NCBI RefSeq assembly: GCF_036711975.1
Contig: NC_091967.1
Location: 10,726,001 to 10,790,000 of the forward strand
From: Onthophagus taurus
Taxonomy: Eukaryota > Arthropoda > Insecta > Coleoptera > Scarabaeidae
Length of the DNA stretch: 64,000 nucleotides
Direction: 5' to 3'
Numbering within the stretch: position 1 is the stretch's first letter; every line of letters starts with the position of its first letter. The position numbers were made by a program, and so were the translations under genes. Shown one piece after another: positions 63,801 to 64,000 of the stretch. The notes beneath the pieces were generated by a model. It saw only the letters and a program-made list of their open reading frames with translations. It was not told the DNA's origin and searched no databases.

Positions 63801-64000
63801 ATATTTAAAGCTGTTGTTAAGATAAAGTTAAAGAACTGGAGGGAGCGTTTAAATTATAAATGAAGACATTTTTCACGAAATTATATTGAATTATGAAAAG
63901 ATTTACTTAGTTATGTAAAAGATTTGATTGAACATATATGTTTAACCCATTTTAAGTTGTAAATGAAATACATGATGTTTCTGTATTAAGCCAAGGTCGC
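60900..64000. other. Intergenic AT-rich DNA, no confident feature
   Basis: Short frames at 61035-61363, 62148-62348, 62616-62807 and 63124-63321 have no recognisable motif or flanking splice sites that build a gene. Part of 60900-61640 may be further transposon debris. No tRNA cloverleaf was seen. Confidence 0.4.

Overview
This window reads as nuclear DNA of an insect, most likely a beetle (low confidence on the order). It is AT-rich. Its genes are split by many short GT-AG introns (46-53 nt in several places) and a few very long ones. The proteins are clearly insect-like (Milton, Rab3, SSRP1, a tramtrack/broad-type BTB factor), and the space between exons is full of decayed transposons. Gene models were built by hand from splice sites, reading phase and protein similarity remembered from the families. 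No search was run.

Layout. (1) 1053-2715, +: last two exons of a protein with a Cys/His-rich region and a Pro/Asn-rich tail; the 5' part lies outside the window. (2) 4416-7415, -: BTB/POZ transcription factor with two alternative last exons in the same phase, one encoding two C2H2 zinc fingers and one a BEN domain. (3) 10711-33498, +: milton (TRAK), the mitochondria-kinesin adaptor, with two alternative 5' coding exons and long introns holding LINE, BEL/Pao and pogo-like remnants. (4) 35129-40220, -: SSRP1, the HMG-box subunit of FACT, with one intron almost filled by a degraded LINE. (5) 41249-42137, +: mRpL16, divergent from SSRP1 across about 1 kb. (6) 42379-46895, -: a RUN-coiled coil-PX sorting nexin (SNX29 type), convergent with mRpL16; its last intron is almost entirely a 2.25-kb pogo/Tigger-like element. 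(7) 48678-50987, +: secreted pancreatic-lipase-family protein whose nucleophilic serine is replaced by glycine. (8) 53071-55762, -: Rab3, with two upstream exons at 58291-58733 that would add an in-frame N-terminal extension. (9) 58740-64000: intergenic or 5' flank with a long foldback and a gypsy-like gag fragment, no confident gene.

The genes are unrelated housekeeping, neuronal and secreted functions; there is no operon or common pathway. Milton, Rab3 and SNX29 share a membrane-trafficking theme, but no functional clustering is claimed. A recurring feature is one family of non-autonomous pogo-like elements (TIR CAGTAAAACCTCGATATAA) whose interior carries hairpin-forming arrays of GTTCTAGT-like repeats; pieces occur at six or more places.

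The points most worth a second look are the ZF/BEN exon switch, the serine-less lipase, the N-terminally extended Rab3, the orphan milton exon, and the foldback at 59939-60058.
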